The notes: a model not told the origin generated them from the letters alone. A stretch of 64,000 nt of DNA from Nemania diffusa (GCA_038501195.1 JBBPUQ010000005.1:2356001-2420000); one strand, 5' to 3'; positions 1 through 12,428 are shown, counted from the first letter of the stretch. Program-made: numbers and translations.

Positions 1-1414
1 ATAGCTGCAAGAGATGGATGCATGAATAAAGCGTGGTCGGCATGTGCTAGGGGAAGTAGGACATCGAGAAGACCTACCTTTCATGTTGAATAAGAAAGCA
101 AATAAGTAGGAATTAAGACAATCAATACTGGTAACTTGAAGAGAATGTATAATGTGTATAATGCAAGTAAGGCAGTGTAGAAAATATAAGTTACTTACAC
201 AGCAAGCTTGAATATGAGCTGGAGGACAGCTGGCAGCATACCTAGGTAGGTAAGTAAGTGAATCTGTCCACCAACCTAATTTAGTGTAGGTGCCTACAGG
301 CTCCCGAGAGGTAGGTATCTTGGTGAGAGCTGTATGGAGTTCCAGGTTGTAAACTTAGGTACCTATAGGTACGCAAGGCAACTATCTAGATACTTACATT
401 TAACTTTTAAACACACTTAAGCGTAGGGGTAGTGAAGTCATCTGGTGATGATATAATGAATTGGGGTTTATAACCCAACTACAACTACCTAAATAATGTA
501 ACTATCAGGCCTGGTGAACTATATATGTTATGATAAAAGTGCCTACTGCCTATCTAGGTGCTTACTACCTGTAGTAGATTAGAACTGGGCTGTACAGAGG
601 TACCTAATTTTTCCCACAGTACCTAGGGTACCTAGTACACTACCTATCCATCGTAGATACCTTAGGTAGATACATACCTAATGTAGGTAATGGTTGTTTG
701 CTGGGTAATACTTACCTTATGTATTTAGTGTACTGCTTAGAATGCTAGTTGCAAGAAGTAAAGAGGTACTTACAGGGGTACTTTCATTCCTAGAACTATG
801 CCCTAGTCTTTACTAGGAACTCAACACTCGGCAAAAGTATCGCAGAAGGGGATACAAGGTTCCGTATACATGTGATTATGACCTGCTTGCCCTGCCATCA
901 CCACCTTCACCACAAATGCGCGATTCAGATTCAGCCTTCCCGCCAACACACACACCTCACGGGTCCTCAATAAGGCAAACAACCAGCCTTTTACAACATC
1001 ATTACGCTCCGACCTTGAGAAAGGAAAACGGGCAGTACGTGCACCCAGCAGCCTTGCCGCATCGCGCTTATTTGTCAAGCTCGTCTGCCAATTCCCATAC
1101 TTGAAACTGCGCGCCTGTCGATTGGATTGCTTCTTTCTGACCTGGTGTTCTAGCATACGGCATACCTCCTCCTGACAGGCTCTGACGAACCTGCATGTTC
1201 CCCTACCGACCTCTGACATCCTCCGCATCCCGCCGACACATCCACCGCCGAATCCACTTCCGCACTTCGTCTACGAGATTCTCCACGAGACCCCGTGTAG
1301 TATTCTCTGTGGTTGCGATTTAGCAGCAGCCTCAGCGTTACAGCCGCACCATCGACAGCAGCTTTCGCCGCCGTTCGCCCGGGATACGCTTCCGCCATAT
1401 GTACATATATCACC
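1..1414. other. Intergenic/upstream region of NOT3, rich in TACCTA/TAGGTA motifs
   Basis: No convincing gene is seen. Roughly positions 235-690 carry many copies of TAGGTA/TACCTA/CCTAGG on both strands, a motif that recurs in other intergenic parts of the window. From about 900 to 1414 the composition becomes C/T-rich and gene-like, fitting the promoter and 5' UTR of the downstream NOT3 gene. The short open frames here overlap each other on both strands and show no recognisable domain. Confidence 0.6.
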
Positions 1415-3520
1415 ATGGCGGCTCGGAAACTGCAGCAGGAAATAGACAAGACCTTCAAGAAGGTCGCCGAAGGAGTAGCCGAATTCGACAGCATATATGA
1501 GAAGATCGAGCAGTCCAATAACCCCGCCCAGAAAGAGAAGCTGGAGGATAACCTCAAGCGCGAGATCAAGAAACTCCAGAGGTTACGCGATCAGATCAAG
1601 ACATGGGCTGCCAGCAATGACATTAAGGACAAGGCTCCGTTGCTCGAGCATCGGAAGCTGATTGAGACGGTTGGTGTTTCTGGAGCATCGTAGAGGACTT
1701 CATGCGCCAAGCCAGACGATAAGACGACATGCTGACCCCTTGCTAGCAAATGGAGAGATTCAAGGCAGTCGAGAAGGCCATGAAGACCAAGGCCTACTCG
1801 AAAGAGGGGCTTTCGGCTGCCGCCAAACTGGACCCGAAAGAACAAGCAAAGGCAGAGGCCGGGGAGTTCCTGAGCGGCATGGTTGACGAGCTGGAACAAC
1901 AGATCGAGGCCCTGGAGGCCGAAAGCGAACAGATACAAGTCACAATGAAGAAGGGCAAGGGCCAGGCAGCCAAGGCGGAGCGAATCGCGGCAATAGAACA
2001 CATTATCGAAAGGCACAAGTGGCATCAGGGCAAGCTCGAGCTGATCAGGCGGTCACTGGAAAATGGGGGCATTGAGACGGAACAAGTCACAGATCTGGAA
2101 GAAAGCATTCGATATTACGTCACCGACGGTATGAACGATGATTTCATGGAGGACGACGAACTTTACAACGAGCTGGCTCTCGAGGAAGAAGAAGACACCT
2201 ACGGCATGAACCAGGACAACGACCGCGTGTCCTCCCAAGATACACAATCGGTACAGGAAGACTTGCTGGATTCGGAGCCGCGGCCAGCCAGCTTGCCGGC
2301 CAAGGCGAGGGCAGCAGCAATCGACCCGGCGGCTGCCCGAAGACCTTCGGCGCAACTGAAATCCCCGCTGCCCACATTGGCCACACTGCACAACCCCCTC
2401 GCCAACGTGACTAATGGTAGCGTATCATCTAGCTCCAGCATGAAGCCAGCATCTCTACCCCCGAGGCCCCCCGGCGAAGGACTCAAGTACGCCTCAGCCG
2501 CCGCCGCCGCCGCCGCGAGCGACAAGAACAATGTTGGCATAGCGCCGCTGCCTCCGCCACCAGGATATCAACAATTCGCCGTGTCCGTAGGCATTTCGCC
2601 ATTGCCGGCGGCCGCGGCCCCGTTGAGAACGAGTGCCACAAATTCACCAACTACGATAGCTGTGCAACCAGCGCCCTCGGAACCCAAGCCAGGAAGCCTG
2701 CCTGTACCCGATGCTAAAACGTCCGACCCTACCCCGAGCATACCAAGTACATTTAGGAAAGCAGACAAGGCCTCCAAGCCATCAACCCGATTATCCGCTT
2801 CAACGGAATCGGGGGGATCTGCGAAAGGTATAGAAACGTTCACAATAAGGCTGCTGTCTCGTCACCCGTTAACAAATAATATTAGGGTCTTATTCCAACG
2901 GAGCAGCGAACGGCGTCAAGATAAGGCAAGACGAAAAGGAGGAGGAATCAATATTCCACCTTCCCGCCGCGTTACACGAGCTAGTCGAGTCTTACGAGGC
3001 AATTAAGAAGAAGCGTGCTGCGCCAGTGAACTCGCCGTCAACCTTACGCATGATGGTAGCTTCACAACAGAGCATGAACATGATGGACACATCGGACAGT
3101 GAACCTCCCAAGTCGTACAAACCGGAAACGCGGTATCACTCTGCGTCCGGGTATCCGCAAGAACCGTTAGCAATCCTCGATGACCCTCGCCTGTACTCGC
3201 GCATCGAGCCTGATACCCTCTTTTACGTATTCTACTACAAGCAGGGCTCTTATCAACAGTATTTGGCGGCCAAAGCGCTGAAAGACCAGAGTTGGCGTTT
3301 TCATAAGCAATACCAAACTTGGTTCCAGAGGCACGAAGAGCCCAAGAACATTACAGAGGAGTTCGAACAGGGAACCTATCGGTTTTTCGATTACGAGTCC
3401 ACATGGTACGTGCCCCTTGCCACCAAGATGCCGCCCCTCTCGGCTAACTGATGGCGCAGGATGAATCGAAGGAAAGCGGATTTCAAGTTTGCGTACAGGT
3501 ATCTAGAAGACGACGTGTAA
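1415..3520 (+). CDS. NOT3: CCR4-NOT complex subunit 3/5 (Not3/Not5)
   Basis: Predicted 638-aa subunit of the CCR4-NOT deadenylase, which controls mRNA decay and transcription. Exons: 1415-1669, 1747-2827, 2886-3405, 3460-3520 (introns 77, 58 and 54 bp; all junctions keep frame). The N-terminal helical Not3 domain (about residues 1-230) begins [16 protein letters not shown] and crosses intron 1 through the family block [14 protein letters not shown] low-complexity Ser/Pro/Ala linker follows (about 260-480), and the last ~110 residues form the NOT box ([19 protein letters not shown] ... [20 protein letters not shown]). Intron 1 uses a GTTGGT donor, weaker than GTAAGT. The start ATG is in a good context (CACC before ATG), and all upstream in-frame sequence is unlike the family. 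Family assignment is secure. The Not3 versus Not5 name is a matter of convention, since filamentous fungi usually have one gene. Confidence 0.95.
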
Positions 3521-5002
3521 GTGCGTCGACTGGTAATATCTCTCGCCTCTGCCCCTTGACAGTGATGCTAGGTCGTGGGAGACTGGAAGGTGAATAAGGG
3601 CGTGGTCACGATCCGACGAGGGATGGTGTGCTCTTGTAGATTGACGTAGGGTTGTGGGATTTAAAGTTGGGGGGGTCCTAATCGCTGTTACGAATACTTG
3701 TAAGGTGAATAAACACTTGCGATTGCACTATCTTGATACGCCGCAACACCAATGCCACTCATACCGTGCTCTCGTGTGGCATCAGTACACACACTCACTG
3801 CGTCTTCAAGTAGGAGAGGGATGCCGCATATGAAGTTGTAGATGAGACACCTATCGTAATGTGCTAGACAGGTAGGCATAGATATATAATACTCACTGCG
3901 AACTCGGCTGCAACTCGGTACGTGCCCAATGTGGGTTGGGAGGTGCTTATTCCTCGATTGTTCACCAATCGGGAGTGTCCCAACAACTAAGGAATTGAGG
4001 CGCTTCTTTCGTGGCTCTTAGTGGCCGCGGCTCTCCCTAGCTTGGCCTGGCCCTATTCTAGAATATGTTTTGACTATCATCTGATCTTTTTCATGTATCC
4101 ATGTGCGACGCACAGCCAGAAGATTCAGGGGACACAAGAGACACAGAGACACAGAGTGTCTACTGCGTACACACACAACTCTGTCGGTGCTACGTTGGTT
4201 TGTAAAGCCTACCTATCCTAAAGCAGACTGGTGTGTACTTACACTGCGGTTACTAGTGACGGTATACTGTACATAGTTTAGCTTTGAGTTAGTAGTCTAC
4301 CTACATAATAATGGTAATGGCACCAAGTATCATCTCCCTCCCACATCACCCGGCTGCCACGTGGTGGAAGGGGAGTGCGAGAAGGACAAGGGAGACTTGC
4401 ATGATTCAAGATCACGGGGTCTGTAAGCCGTAGCTCTCCTACGGCATTGGCACGCAGTGGCCGATTCGCGGTGCTCACCTGACCCCAGTGGCTCGCCGGC
4501 CGGGAGGTACCCAGCGATCGACTGGGTGTTATGCCCCTGAGCGTGGTCACATTTAGTGAATATGACGATGCGTCTCCACGAGGGTGTCCGAAGGAGACGG
4601 ATGCACGCTGTCTTCGATGCACGATAGTTTCGACATCGGAGCTTGCTTGATTTGGGGTCTTCTAATTGCTCGCTTGGTCGCTCTCTCGTCTTTGTCTGCT
4701 GTCTGCTGTCTGAAATGAAGACTAGATTTCGAGGTCCCATCTGTCTTGGTACTATCCGTTCGGATTTACAGCATTTTGTTGTTGCACATGCAGCCAGCCG
4801 GTTTAGGATTTGTGTAGACACCTTCTATTATCGCTGATTATCCTGTATACCTATACTCTTCAAGACACTTGTCTATGGTTTATGACAACCCCCAACTCTA
4901 GTATCTTATCCCAGCCTATTTTTTATTGTTTATTTTTTATAAAAAAAAACAATAATACGCAATTCAGTATTAATCAACGAGCGTATTTGTGAATTGCCCG
5001 CC
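3521..5002. other. Intergenic, NOT3 3' end to GH127 start
   Basis: About 1.5 kb without a supportable gene. It holds a small GACACAGA-type repeat (about 4128-4157) and an A/T-rich stretch with an A run just before the GH127 start (about 4918-4960). Short frames on both strands have no recognisable domain. Confidence 0.6.
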
Positions 5003-7518
5003 ATGTCACATCCCCAGGTCCTCTTCCCGCAGACCATCTTCACGGGACCGTCGCTGCTTCAGGCACGCCGCGAGACGATACAACAGGTGACGGTGAAGGC
5101 ACAGCTCAAGAAGCTGAAAGAGACAGGCCAATATGAGTGCTTCAACCTCAAGTGGCAACCCATCTATGCCGATGAGTCGCGCTGGCCCTCGCCGCCCCCG
5201 GTCTACTGGGACAGCGACGTCGCGAAGTGGATCGAGGGCGCCTGCTACATGCTCACGGAGCAGTACGACGCTGAGATCGATGCCGCTGTCCGCGAGTTGG
5301 TCCAGATGATACGAGACGCGCAGCAGGAGGATGGCTACATCGACGTGTATTTCACCGTTATCAAACCGGGGAAGCGGTGGTCGAATCTGAGGGACCAGCA
5401 CGAGCTGTGAGTTCCCATAATCAGCATAAATCGATGAATGTCACAAATTCAAATAATTATCTAGGGAGCGCTTGAATTGACTGTGCCGACCAGATACAAT
5501 GCTGGGCATCTGATAGAGGCGGCCCTAGCCCACAGCAACTACTACAAGAACGACCTGCTCATCGAGGTCATACACAAGTACGTAAAGCTAATCCGATCGG
5601 TCTTTGGCCCGGGAGAGGATCAGAGACATGGTTACCCGGGTCATCCCGAAATCGAACTCGCGTTGGTTCGCTTCTACTCCGCAACAGGGAACCAGGACGC
5701 GTACGATTTGGCGCAGTACTTCATAGAAGAGCGTGGCAACCCCACAGGGCAAGAGGGCAGTATGTTTTCGCAATAGCCCACTCGGCCCTAGAGAGACGTG
5801 GCCATGCTTTCTTCTCTCTTTCCCTCGGGGAGCCAGACTGATGAGGTGTGCAGAGATGTACTACGAATGGGAGCGAGAGAAAAGGGGCGACAATCCCTGG
5901 CAACGGCCGGACTGCTACCCCATGCACTTGGATTTTTGGTACAGCCAAGCTCACCTACCCATCCTCCAGCAAAAGACGATCGAGGGCCATGCCGTGAGGG
6001 CGCTGTACCTATTCACCGGAGTCGCGAACCTGCTAAGCCTCGACGAGCTAGGCATCAAGGCATTTGCAGGCAGGGACCAGTATCTTGAGACCATCCGTAC
6101 CCTCTGGAACAACATGGTGGATAAAAAGATGTACCTCACGGGCGGCATTGGGTCGATGATGCAGTGGGAAGGCTTCGGTATCGACTACTTCCTCCCCCAG
6201 GGCTCCGACGAGGGGGGTTGTTACAACGAGACGTGTGCTTCAATCGGAGTCATGATGCTCGCGGAGCGGCTGTTGCATGTTGAGCTGGATTCCAAGTACG
6301 CCGACGTGATGGAGCTATGTCTATATAACGCGGTGATGACTGCGAGTAAGTAATGCCCTAGCGTGCGTCGCCCTACCCGAGATCCTCATGGCTAACCTAT
6401 TCTGTTCAAGTGAGTCTTGGTGTAAGTGCCTCAAAGTCACCCCAGAGTCCGGTTCGGACCGACTGTAGCGGCCTAACACAAGCTCGAACCTAGGGAAACG
6501 CCTTCACCTACGTCAACCAGCTCGCAAGTTCCGAGAAGGATAAAAACATTCGCGCTGCCGTGAGTACTCAGCATACCTAAGGGGCTTTGACAACTCTGAG
6601 ATATGTTCGAGACTACCTCGGTAGACGACATACTGACCTGGACTTTGCATAGTGGTTTGATACGTCTTGCTGCCCACCGAATGTGTCGCGCTTGTTCGGA
6701 AGCATTGGCGGCTATCTTTGGGACTATGGCGGCCATGGGCAGGACATCTTCGTCAATGTGCACTTATACACGACGGCAAGGGTCTCATTCCAGGTAGATG
6801 AGCACGCCATAGTCTTGGAACAACAGTCGAACTGGCCATGGGACGGCAATGTGATGTTCCAACTGGAGGCGGCCCCAACGGCAAGCACAACAATCCGGCT
6901 TCGAATTCCCGCCTGGGCTAAAAACCGGTTCACGGTATGTTCGGCTTGCCCGATAATAAGACAGCGACATATCGTTGCTGTTGTTGCTGTTGTCTACGAC
7001 GCTATCGCTAATACTAAACAACTCGCTCGCAGCTTACACCGACATTACAAGCAGCCACCGTCGAAAGTGGCTACCTGGTTCTGCCGCCGTCATATACCTC
7101 AGGTAATAAGGCCTTTGCTCTGCAGGTCCACGGCTTCGAGCCCCGATACATCTCCCCTCATCCGTATACGAACCAACGCACGCTGACGCTAGCCCGCGGC
7201 CCCCTGATCTACTGCGTAGAGGACGTCGACAACCCGTGGGAGCAAGACCACTTCCGCAACGTCGGTATCACTTTTGGGACTCCAGTAAGCGAAGAAGAGC
7301 AGGTGATAGAGGAGATGGGTGAGCGCTACGTCGGTCTCCGTGCCGTCGGATGGGCCCGCAAGGTAGACCAATGGTCGCAGGGCAGGGAGGGTATGGAGCC
7401 TGGGTCGAGCGTAGCGGCCGGGATCCCGGAGGCTAGGGAGTTGGCGTTCATCCCGTACTACCTACGCGCTAATCGAGGGGGCAAGGGGTACATGAGGGTC
7501 GGGCTTCTGAACGGGTGA
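5003..7518 (+). CDS. Glycoside hydrolase family 127 (beta-L-arabinofuranosidase-like, DUF1680)
   Basis: Predicted 668-aa cysteine-dependent retaining glycosidase. Seven exons: 5003-5406, 5494-5759, 5854-6345, 6411-6421, 6494-6559, 6653-6934, 7033-7518; every junction keeps frame and restores family blocks (LRDQHELYNAGHLIEA; NIRAAWFDTSCCPPN). The fourth exon is only 11 nt. Zn-site residues of the family are present: Glu349 and Cys351 (NETCAS) and the paired Cys419-Cys420 (SCCPPN), where by analogy with bifidobacterial HypBA1 the first of the pair would be the nucleophile. Glu329 in the GGIGS...WEGF block matches the conserved acidic position. No signal peptide is seen, so it is probably cytosolic, acting on imported arabino-oligosaccharides; this is an inference. 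Length is close to the usual ~650 aa. The substrate cannot be settled from sequence because the family includes other specificities. The downstream zinc-finger gene is a possible, unproven regulator. Confidence 0.92.
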
Positions 7519-8472
7519 CCAATACGATGCTCCGCACTGCTGCTGCTGCTACTGCGGCTCTCCCATCAGATCATGGCGAGGGTCCTATCTAGGTAGGTAG
7601 TTAGCGAATCGGGTAGGAAAGCTGCCTAGACACCAGTGTAGTAGTATGTAATGGGAACGTATCCATCTGCCGCACCATCCAGCCGATTAGGGCCCGGGCA
7701 TCGCATGCCCGCCTGTTGCTTTTGCGGGGAAACCTGTCTGGGCTTGCTCACTTGTCGTATGCCAATGCTCACCGGCGGTCCTTGGCCGTAGCCGGCCGTT
7801 CTGACAGGTCGACTGTTGGTTGTATTGCTTCGTCTCGAACATACACTACGCACACCCCCCGCCAGCCAGCACCGCCGCCCTCTCGGAAACTTGGAAGTGA
7901 TGTAATTGGACATGGTCCAGATAATTGAGCCAGCCAGGTCATGCTACTGTTTATGGTTTGGGCTTCGGTCCTTATACTTGGAACGATGGGAATCTCTAAT
8001 CGAAAAGCAGAGAAAAAGCCCTCTGGATCTAATACGCAGAACGGACGGGGCCTAGACACTCTTCACCTACTTATCAGGCAAGCGAGTCTTGCTACCCAAT
8101 CGAGGCCAGCAGAGAGCTGAATGTCTGGGCAGCGCCGACAAGCCGCCTCAGGGCCGCAACCAGACCTTGTCACATGCGCGCCATTGACAGCGCATGATAG
8201 CCCTCCTCGGGTCTAAGGGTCGCCGTCGAGGGAACCGCACGTTACATGTATCTAAGCTATGACGAACGGACTCCGGTAAAGAGCTCAAGATGATTATCAA
8301 AATGCCGCTGCAGATTCATAATAGGTGAGTAATAGCGTGCTGTGCTGGTGCTGTGTCACTATTTAATAAGTAGTGCTGAGCTCTCACGAAAGGGAATTCC
8401 GTAAGCAGCTTTAAAAAGAGGGACTTTCTCAGCTTCGCAGCTTGGCTCTGCTCCATACTATTTAACTTAACT
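7519..8472. other. Intergenic, GH127 3' end to zinc-finger gene promoter
   Basis: No gene seen. It contains a short CTG run near 7538 and one TAGGTAGG patch near 7591. A TTTAAAAA sequence near 8410, about 60 bp upstream of the next start, could be a TATA-like element. Confidence 0.5.
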
Positions 8473-9706
8473 ATGTTAGATCCTAATACGAGTCTTGGCC
8501 AGGAAGAGTCTTGGGAGCTGGATACTCCCCCAACCCAGCTTCTGCCCGAGAAAAAATACTCTTGTCCTCAGTGTCCCAGCAGCTTCAAGCGACCAGAGAA
8601 CTTGAAAAGACACCAGCGCGGGCATGACGAGCACAGCCGGTTTACCTGTCAGATATGTGACAAGAGTTTTGCGAGGAGGTAAGCAAAATCATCTGCGCAA
8701 TTTTTGGCACGCCAGCCACCACACTATTAACCGCCAGAGCCAAAGTGATATTCTAGGTCGACACACCGCCATACACAACCCACGCGAACGACGGAACGAC
8801 AACCCACAAAGGAGAAGAGCATGCCATGAATGTGCGAGGGTCCGGGAACGATGCTCGAGGGGCGAACCTTGTCGACGATGCGCCATAAAGGCCTTACACT
8901 GCCTCTATCCGGACGAGCCTCCATCCAAAGTAGCAATGCCGCACAGTACCTGGAGCTCTTCGACCTCTGAAACAGGTGATTACGACGCGGCCTCGGCTGG
9001 TGCCCCCGATCCGCAGCTACCTCTGGGAACCCAATATACTGGAGGAGATGCCTTATTGCACGTCCAAGGCTGCTCACAGTGGGAAATCGGAGATTCTCCG
9101 GTCTCGTATGGAGGGCCATCTACACCGTCCGTCTTGCGCCCAAGGGGTTTCAACCAATACCAGCCAAGCAATCATGAAACTTCCATCGCGCCATTTTTCC
9201 GACACGATGCATTATCGCCTTCGGACCAAGATTTATATCCAAGGTCTGCAAACGAAGGCTGCCCCGATCCTATGAAGTTCATAATAAGCGACACCGAGCA
9301 AGGCGCAGTTTCGGGAGCATACGACCAGACAACCAATCCACCTTCCGAGCTATCGTCGAGTATGAACCAAATGGGCCTCCACCAATCTAGCTCGTCAGTC
9401 GAATTCCAAGGAGATTATAGTTGCAGAGAAGCGTGCAATACGCAACATGCCAACATTGCCTTCGCCCCAGACTACACTCACAACTCGAGCGCAGGCATGC
9501 ATACTGCCGTCCTTGGCCAATCCGAGATCTTGGACTCCTCGATGGTCCTTGAGGGCTACGAGAGCCTGGCTGGTGTCCACACTCCCACTATCGATTTCGA
9601 CGGTCACGAGAGCCTTTCCCAAACTCTCCAAACACCATATGGCTGCCCAGTCGACCTGAAAGCCTACGATTTCATGACCACGCCTTTCGCTGAACCTCCT
9701 CAGTAA
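8473..9706 (+). CDS. Transcription factor with two C2H2 fingers and a Zn2Cys6 cluster
   Basis: Predicted 388-aa nuclear DNA-binding protein. Exons 8473-8678 and 8746-9706; the 67-bp intron has a GTAAGC donor, a CTATTAAC branch and an AAAG acceptor. Finger 1: C31-x2-C34-x12-H47-x3-H51. Finger 2: C59-x2-C62-x12-H75-x3-H79, correct only if the exon resumes at 8746. The Zn2Cys6 cluster follows at once: C95-x2-C98-x6-C105-x5-C111-x2-C114-x6-C121. The remaining ~265 residues are acidic/Ser/Gln-rich low-complexity sequence without a recognisable fungal_trans domain, probably an activation region. The combined C2H2 plus C6 architecture is known in filamentous fungi. It lies about 950 bp downstream of GH127 on the same strand, but its targets cannot be read from the sequence. 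Confidence 0.88.
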
Positions 9707-10404
9707 CACCGTTATCCGATTTAGCACATGGGCGACCGGGTCGTGCCGAAGGCGAGCCAGTACGATTTGTTTTCCGAGACATATTATTTAAGGCACTGTG
9801 AAGACGACGGGAACTTAGAACAAGGTGGTCGGCTCGATACGAGCTAGGAATGGGTATGCATGATGATCATGGCAACTGGGAAAAGGAAATTATCGGAGGC
9901 ACACTATAGAGACAACATAGAGGCCATATGGCCAGTCATGGTAAAATGGAAAGTATACTAGCGTTCTATCCAGCTTACTCACTGCGTGGGTAAGGTGGGG
10001 GAGGCTTTATTATTGTCTATATGATGGGATACCACGCGCCGTATATTGTACAGGCTATAGACCCTCGACCTACGCTTTCAACAAGACATGGCAGATTTGA
10101 TTGTTTATCATTGCCCTATCGAGGGCCTTGGAACAAAGCGAGGATATGCATTACGAGACCAAACTTGAGCCTCGATAGTAATAAAGTAATAACTATGAGA
10201 GTTCTACGGTAAAATTTTGCAAGTGGAGTCCCGCCGGCGACGTTTACAGTCAATTCTATAATAATTGTCTCGCGCTAAGTGGTTGTCAAGTGGCTTGGCT
10301 TCAGAATTAGCTAGCTACTAGCAGTGATGATGGATTCTATTCTAGCCAGATTCTCTTCCACTATGGAATTCAAACCTATCCCCCACAGGACATCGCCATC
10401 GCCA
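9707..10404. other. Convergent intergenic region
   Basis: Space between the 3' end of the zinc-finger gene (plus) and the 3' end of the APH-type gene (minus). Nothing beyond presumed 3' UTRs is visible. Confidence 0.5.
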
Positions 10405-11349
10405 TTACACGAGCGGATCAGTAACAGGCTTCGTAGAAGGAGTTACGCCAGCTTTGACGCTGTACTTCCGCACTATACTGTCGCCAATGGCATTGCTCTG
10501 CGCCCTCAGCAAGATCTCTCTCTCCTTCCTGTAGTAGCCCGTTGCTATCCAAGCGAAAAGGATCCAGCGAATAATCCCCATCCACCCCCAACCCTCCGGC
10601 AGCGGAAAGTTATGCATGCCAGCGTGCTCGAAGAAAGGCGGATACCACCCGGCAAAGTCCCAGTCCACTATGCATAGGTCTCCGGCCGGGCCTATTATCA
10701 GATTCCGCGGCGCGAGATCGTGATGCGTAAAGACCAGTGGCTGAGGCTGTTTGATGGGCCCTATACAGGTAGCTTCGTGCTCTTGCTTTGTCTTCGCCCT
10801 TTCTTTCTTGAGAGTCCCCGAGTTGTACCAGAAGTTGACCAGCGAAGTGATGACGTGCGACGAGGACCTCGGTGGTATGCCGTAGTAATCCTCGAGCCAG
10901 AAGGTGCGGACCATTCCGGTCCCCAACGACCCGGCCGTCGGGCTGGTCTGGCTTCGCATACGCTGGACCACCCGTCTGAGCTGGAAGGCGAGGCGAAGGG
11001 TGGTGAACCAGCTAAGACGGGCCCAACAATCCATGAGATTAGGTCCGTGGACTCGATCGAATATGCACTCGTAAGCATCATCTTGGTACACTACTCGGCG
11101 GACATGCGGTGCTCGGATATTCATGCTATGAGCCAGGTCAATGGCAAGTATCACATCTCGTAGTTCCTCGCCGCAGCTGTATCTCTTGGCCACATACGCT
11201 GGGGAAATACCAACGAGACTCGAGGCTAATGTCTGGTATGGGCGCTGCGCTCGGAGCCTATGGATGTACTTAAACAGTTCGGCGTCCGAGTAGGTGTCGA
11301 CTGGATCGGATCCATTACTGTTAATGGCCATGATATGGCGGCTACTCAT
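10405..11349 (-). CDS. Aminoglycoside phosphotransferase (APH)-like small-molecule kinase
   Basis: Intronless 314-aa protein of the fungal APH/choline-kinase-like family, which phosphorylates hydroxyl groups on small molecules; the substrate is unknown. Visible landmarks: an N-lobe lysine in AYVAKRY (K55), the Brenner catalytic motif H209-H210-D211...N216 (THHDLAPRNLI), and the metal-binding DWDFAGWYP block (D229/D231). The tail after WGWMGIIRW is typical of the fungal group. The start at 11349 is the first ATG; a second in-frame Met lies six codons in and could serve instead. There is no signal peptide. It is convergent with the zinc-finger regulator and sits at the left edge of a gene-poor region. 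Such proteins are common in accessory fungal DNA and do not by themselves indicate antibiotic resistance. Confidence 0.88.
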   Translation of the reverse strand: MSSRHIMAINSNGSDPVDTYSDAELFKYIHRLRAQRPYQTLASSLVGISPAYVAKRYSCGEELRDVILAIDLAHSMNIRAPHVRRVVYQDDAYECIFDRVHGPNLMDCWARLSWFTTLRLAFQLRRVVQRMRSQTSPTAGSLGTGMVRTFWLEDYYGIPPRSSSHVITSLVNFWYNSGTLKKERAKTKQEHEATCIGPIKQPQPLVFTHHDLAPRNLIIGPAGDLCIVDWDFAGWYPPFFEHAGMHNFPLPEGWGWMGIIRWILFAWIATGYYRKEREILLRAQSNAIGDSIVRKYSVKAGVTPSTKPVTDPLV

Positions 11350-12428
11350 GTAGGCTTCTATCCAGATCGTCAGTCGGAGGTAGTCCAGTCTGTAATAAAC
11401 TGAGCATTTAGGACCGTGGAAATTCGGGCGACGATTATTATGAGCATTGCTTGTAACACCACCAGGTAAACAATGGAGGCGGGGTCAGTATCAAGTGTAG
11501 GACAATCATTGTTTTGATATTAATTCGTTCTCTCCCTTCAGTGCCTTTACTACCCCACCATCCTGTTTCTCATCCGTCGCACAAGCCGTTTATCTTCGAT
11601 TGCTCGGTTCTAGATAGTAATCAATAGCTCCTTCGAAGTTTTTGTATTATATAATAAAAAAAACTTGCGCTCTTACGTTAAAGAACATGACCTATAACTA
11701 CAATTGTATACATAAACGAACGTACGTCTTACAAGTGTTGTTTTTATCAACATCATTATTAAGGCCGATAGTCTTATGCGTGATGGGAGTTAGCTAGGGG
11801 CTGGCACAAACGAAGCCCACCAAACCAGTAAATAATTACCCAAACACGCGTGTTGAGAGTAGCACAACCTGTGTACGTAACGCCTTAACTTCGAGTCGTG
11901 CTGTTTGGAGAGGGTTTTGGTCTTCTCCGTCTTTGTTCAGATGATTATTAACGACCTAATCTCCGTCGTGAGTATTATTCTGATGATCGAAACTTCCTTG
12001 CTGCTGACGAAGTTGAAGGGATATAACAACGAAGAAAGTCAATAGCGCTAGCAGCCGGGAGTTCTTGTCTTGGAATAGTAGAGGGTGTGCACGCAACCTA
12101 TTAGTCTAATATACAATCTATCCATCTATATTTCACATCTCGCAATAAGTAGGTGTATACTATTTTATCATTCATCGGCTTTTGGCCACTGACCATTAAT
12201 AGCTGGTTAGGAGTCTCTCAGCTAGGAACCGCACCTAGTAGCGATATAATTACAGTGTTCTTACCTGATCATCTAGCGAAACTACCTCACCAATATATCT
12301 CTTCGCCTGCTGATACGGACCTAGAACGTTCCGCAAGATCTATATTGAGCGTCTCATGGTTATGGATGAAAATTGGAATCAGGACGGGTTGAACACTGAG
12401 GATCTAGCTGCTACGGTTGGAACCATAA
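11350..12428. other. Intergenic region upstream of the APH gene
   Basis: No gene is supportable. The sequence is A/T-richer than the housekeeping flanks. An open frame at 12153-12392 shows no domain and no similarity I recognise. Confidence 0.5.

Noticed and set aside
821..1569. Two minus-strand frames upstream of NOT3
   Set aside because: They overlap the 5' UTR and first exon of NOT3 in antisense, with no domain and alternative starts only.
10405..11349. Reading the APH-type gene as an antibiotic-resistance determinant
   Set aside because: The fungal APH family is broad and mostly of unknown substrate, and nothing nearby indicates an antibiotic pathway.
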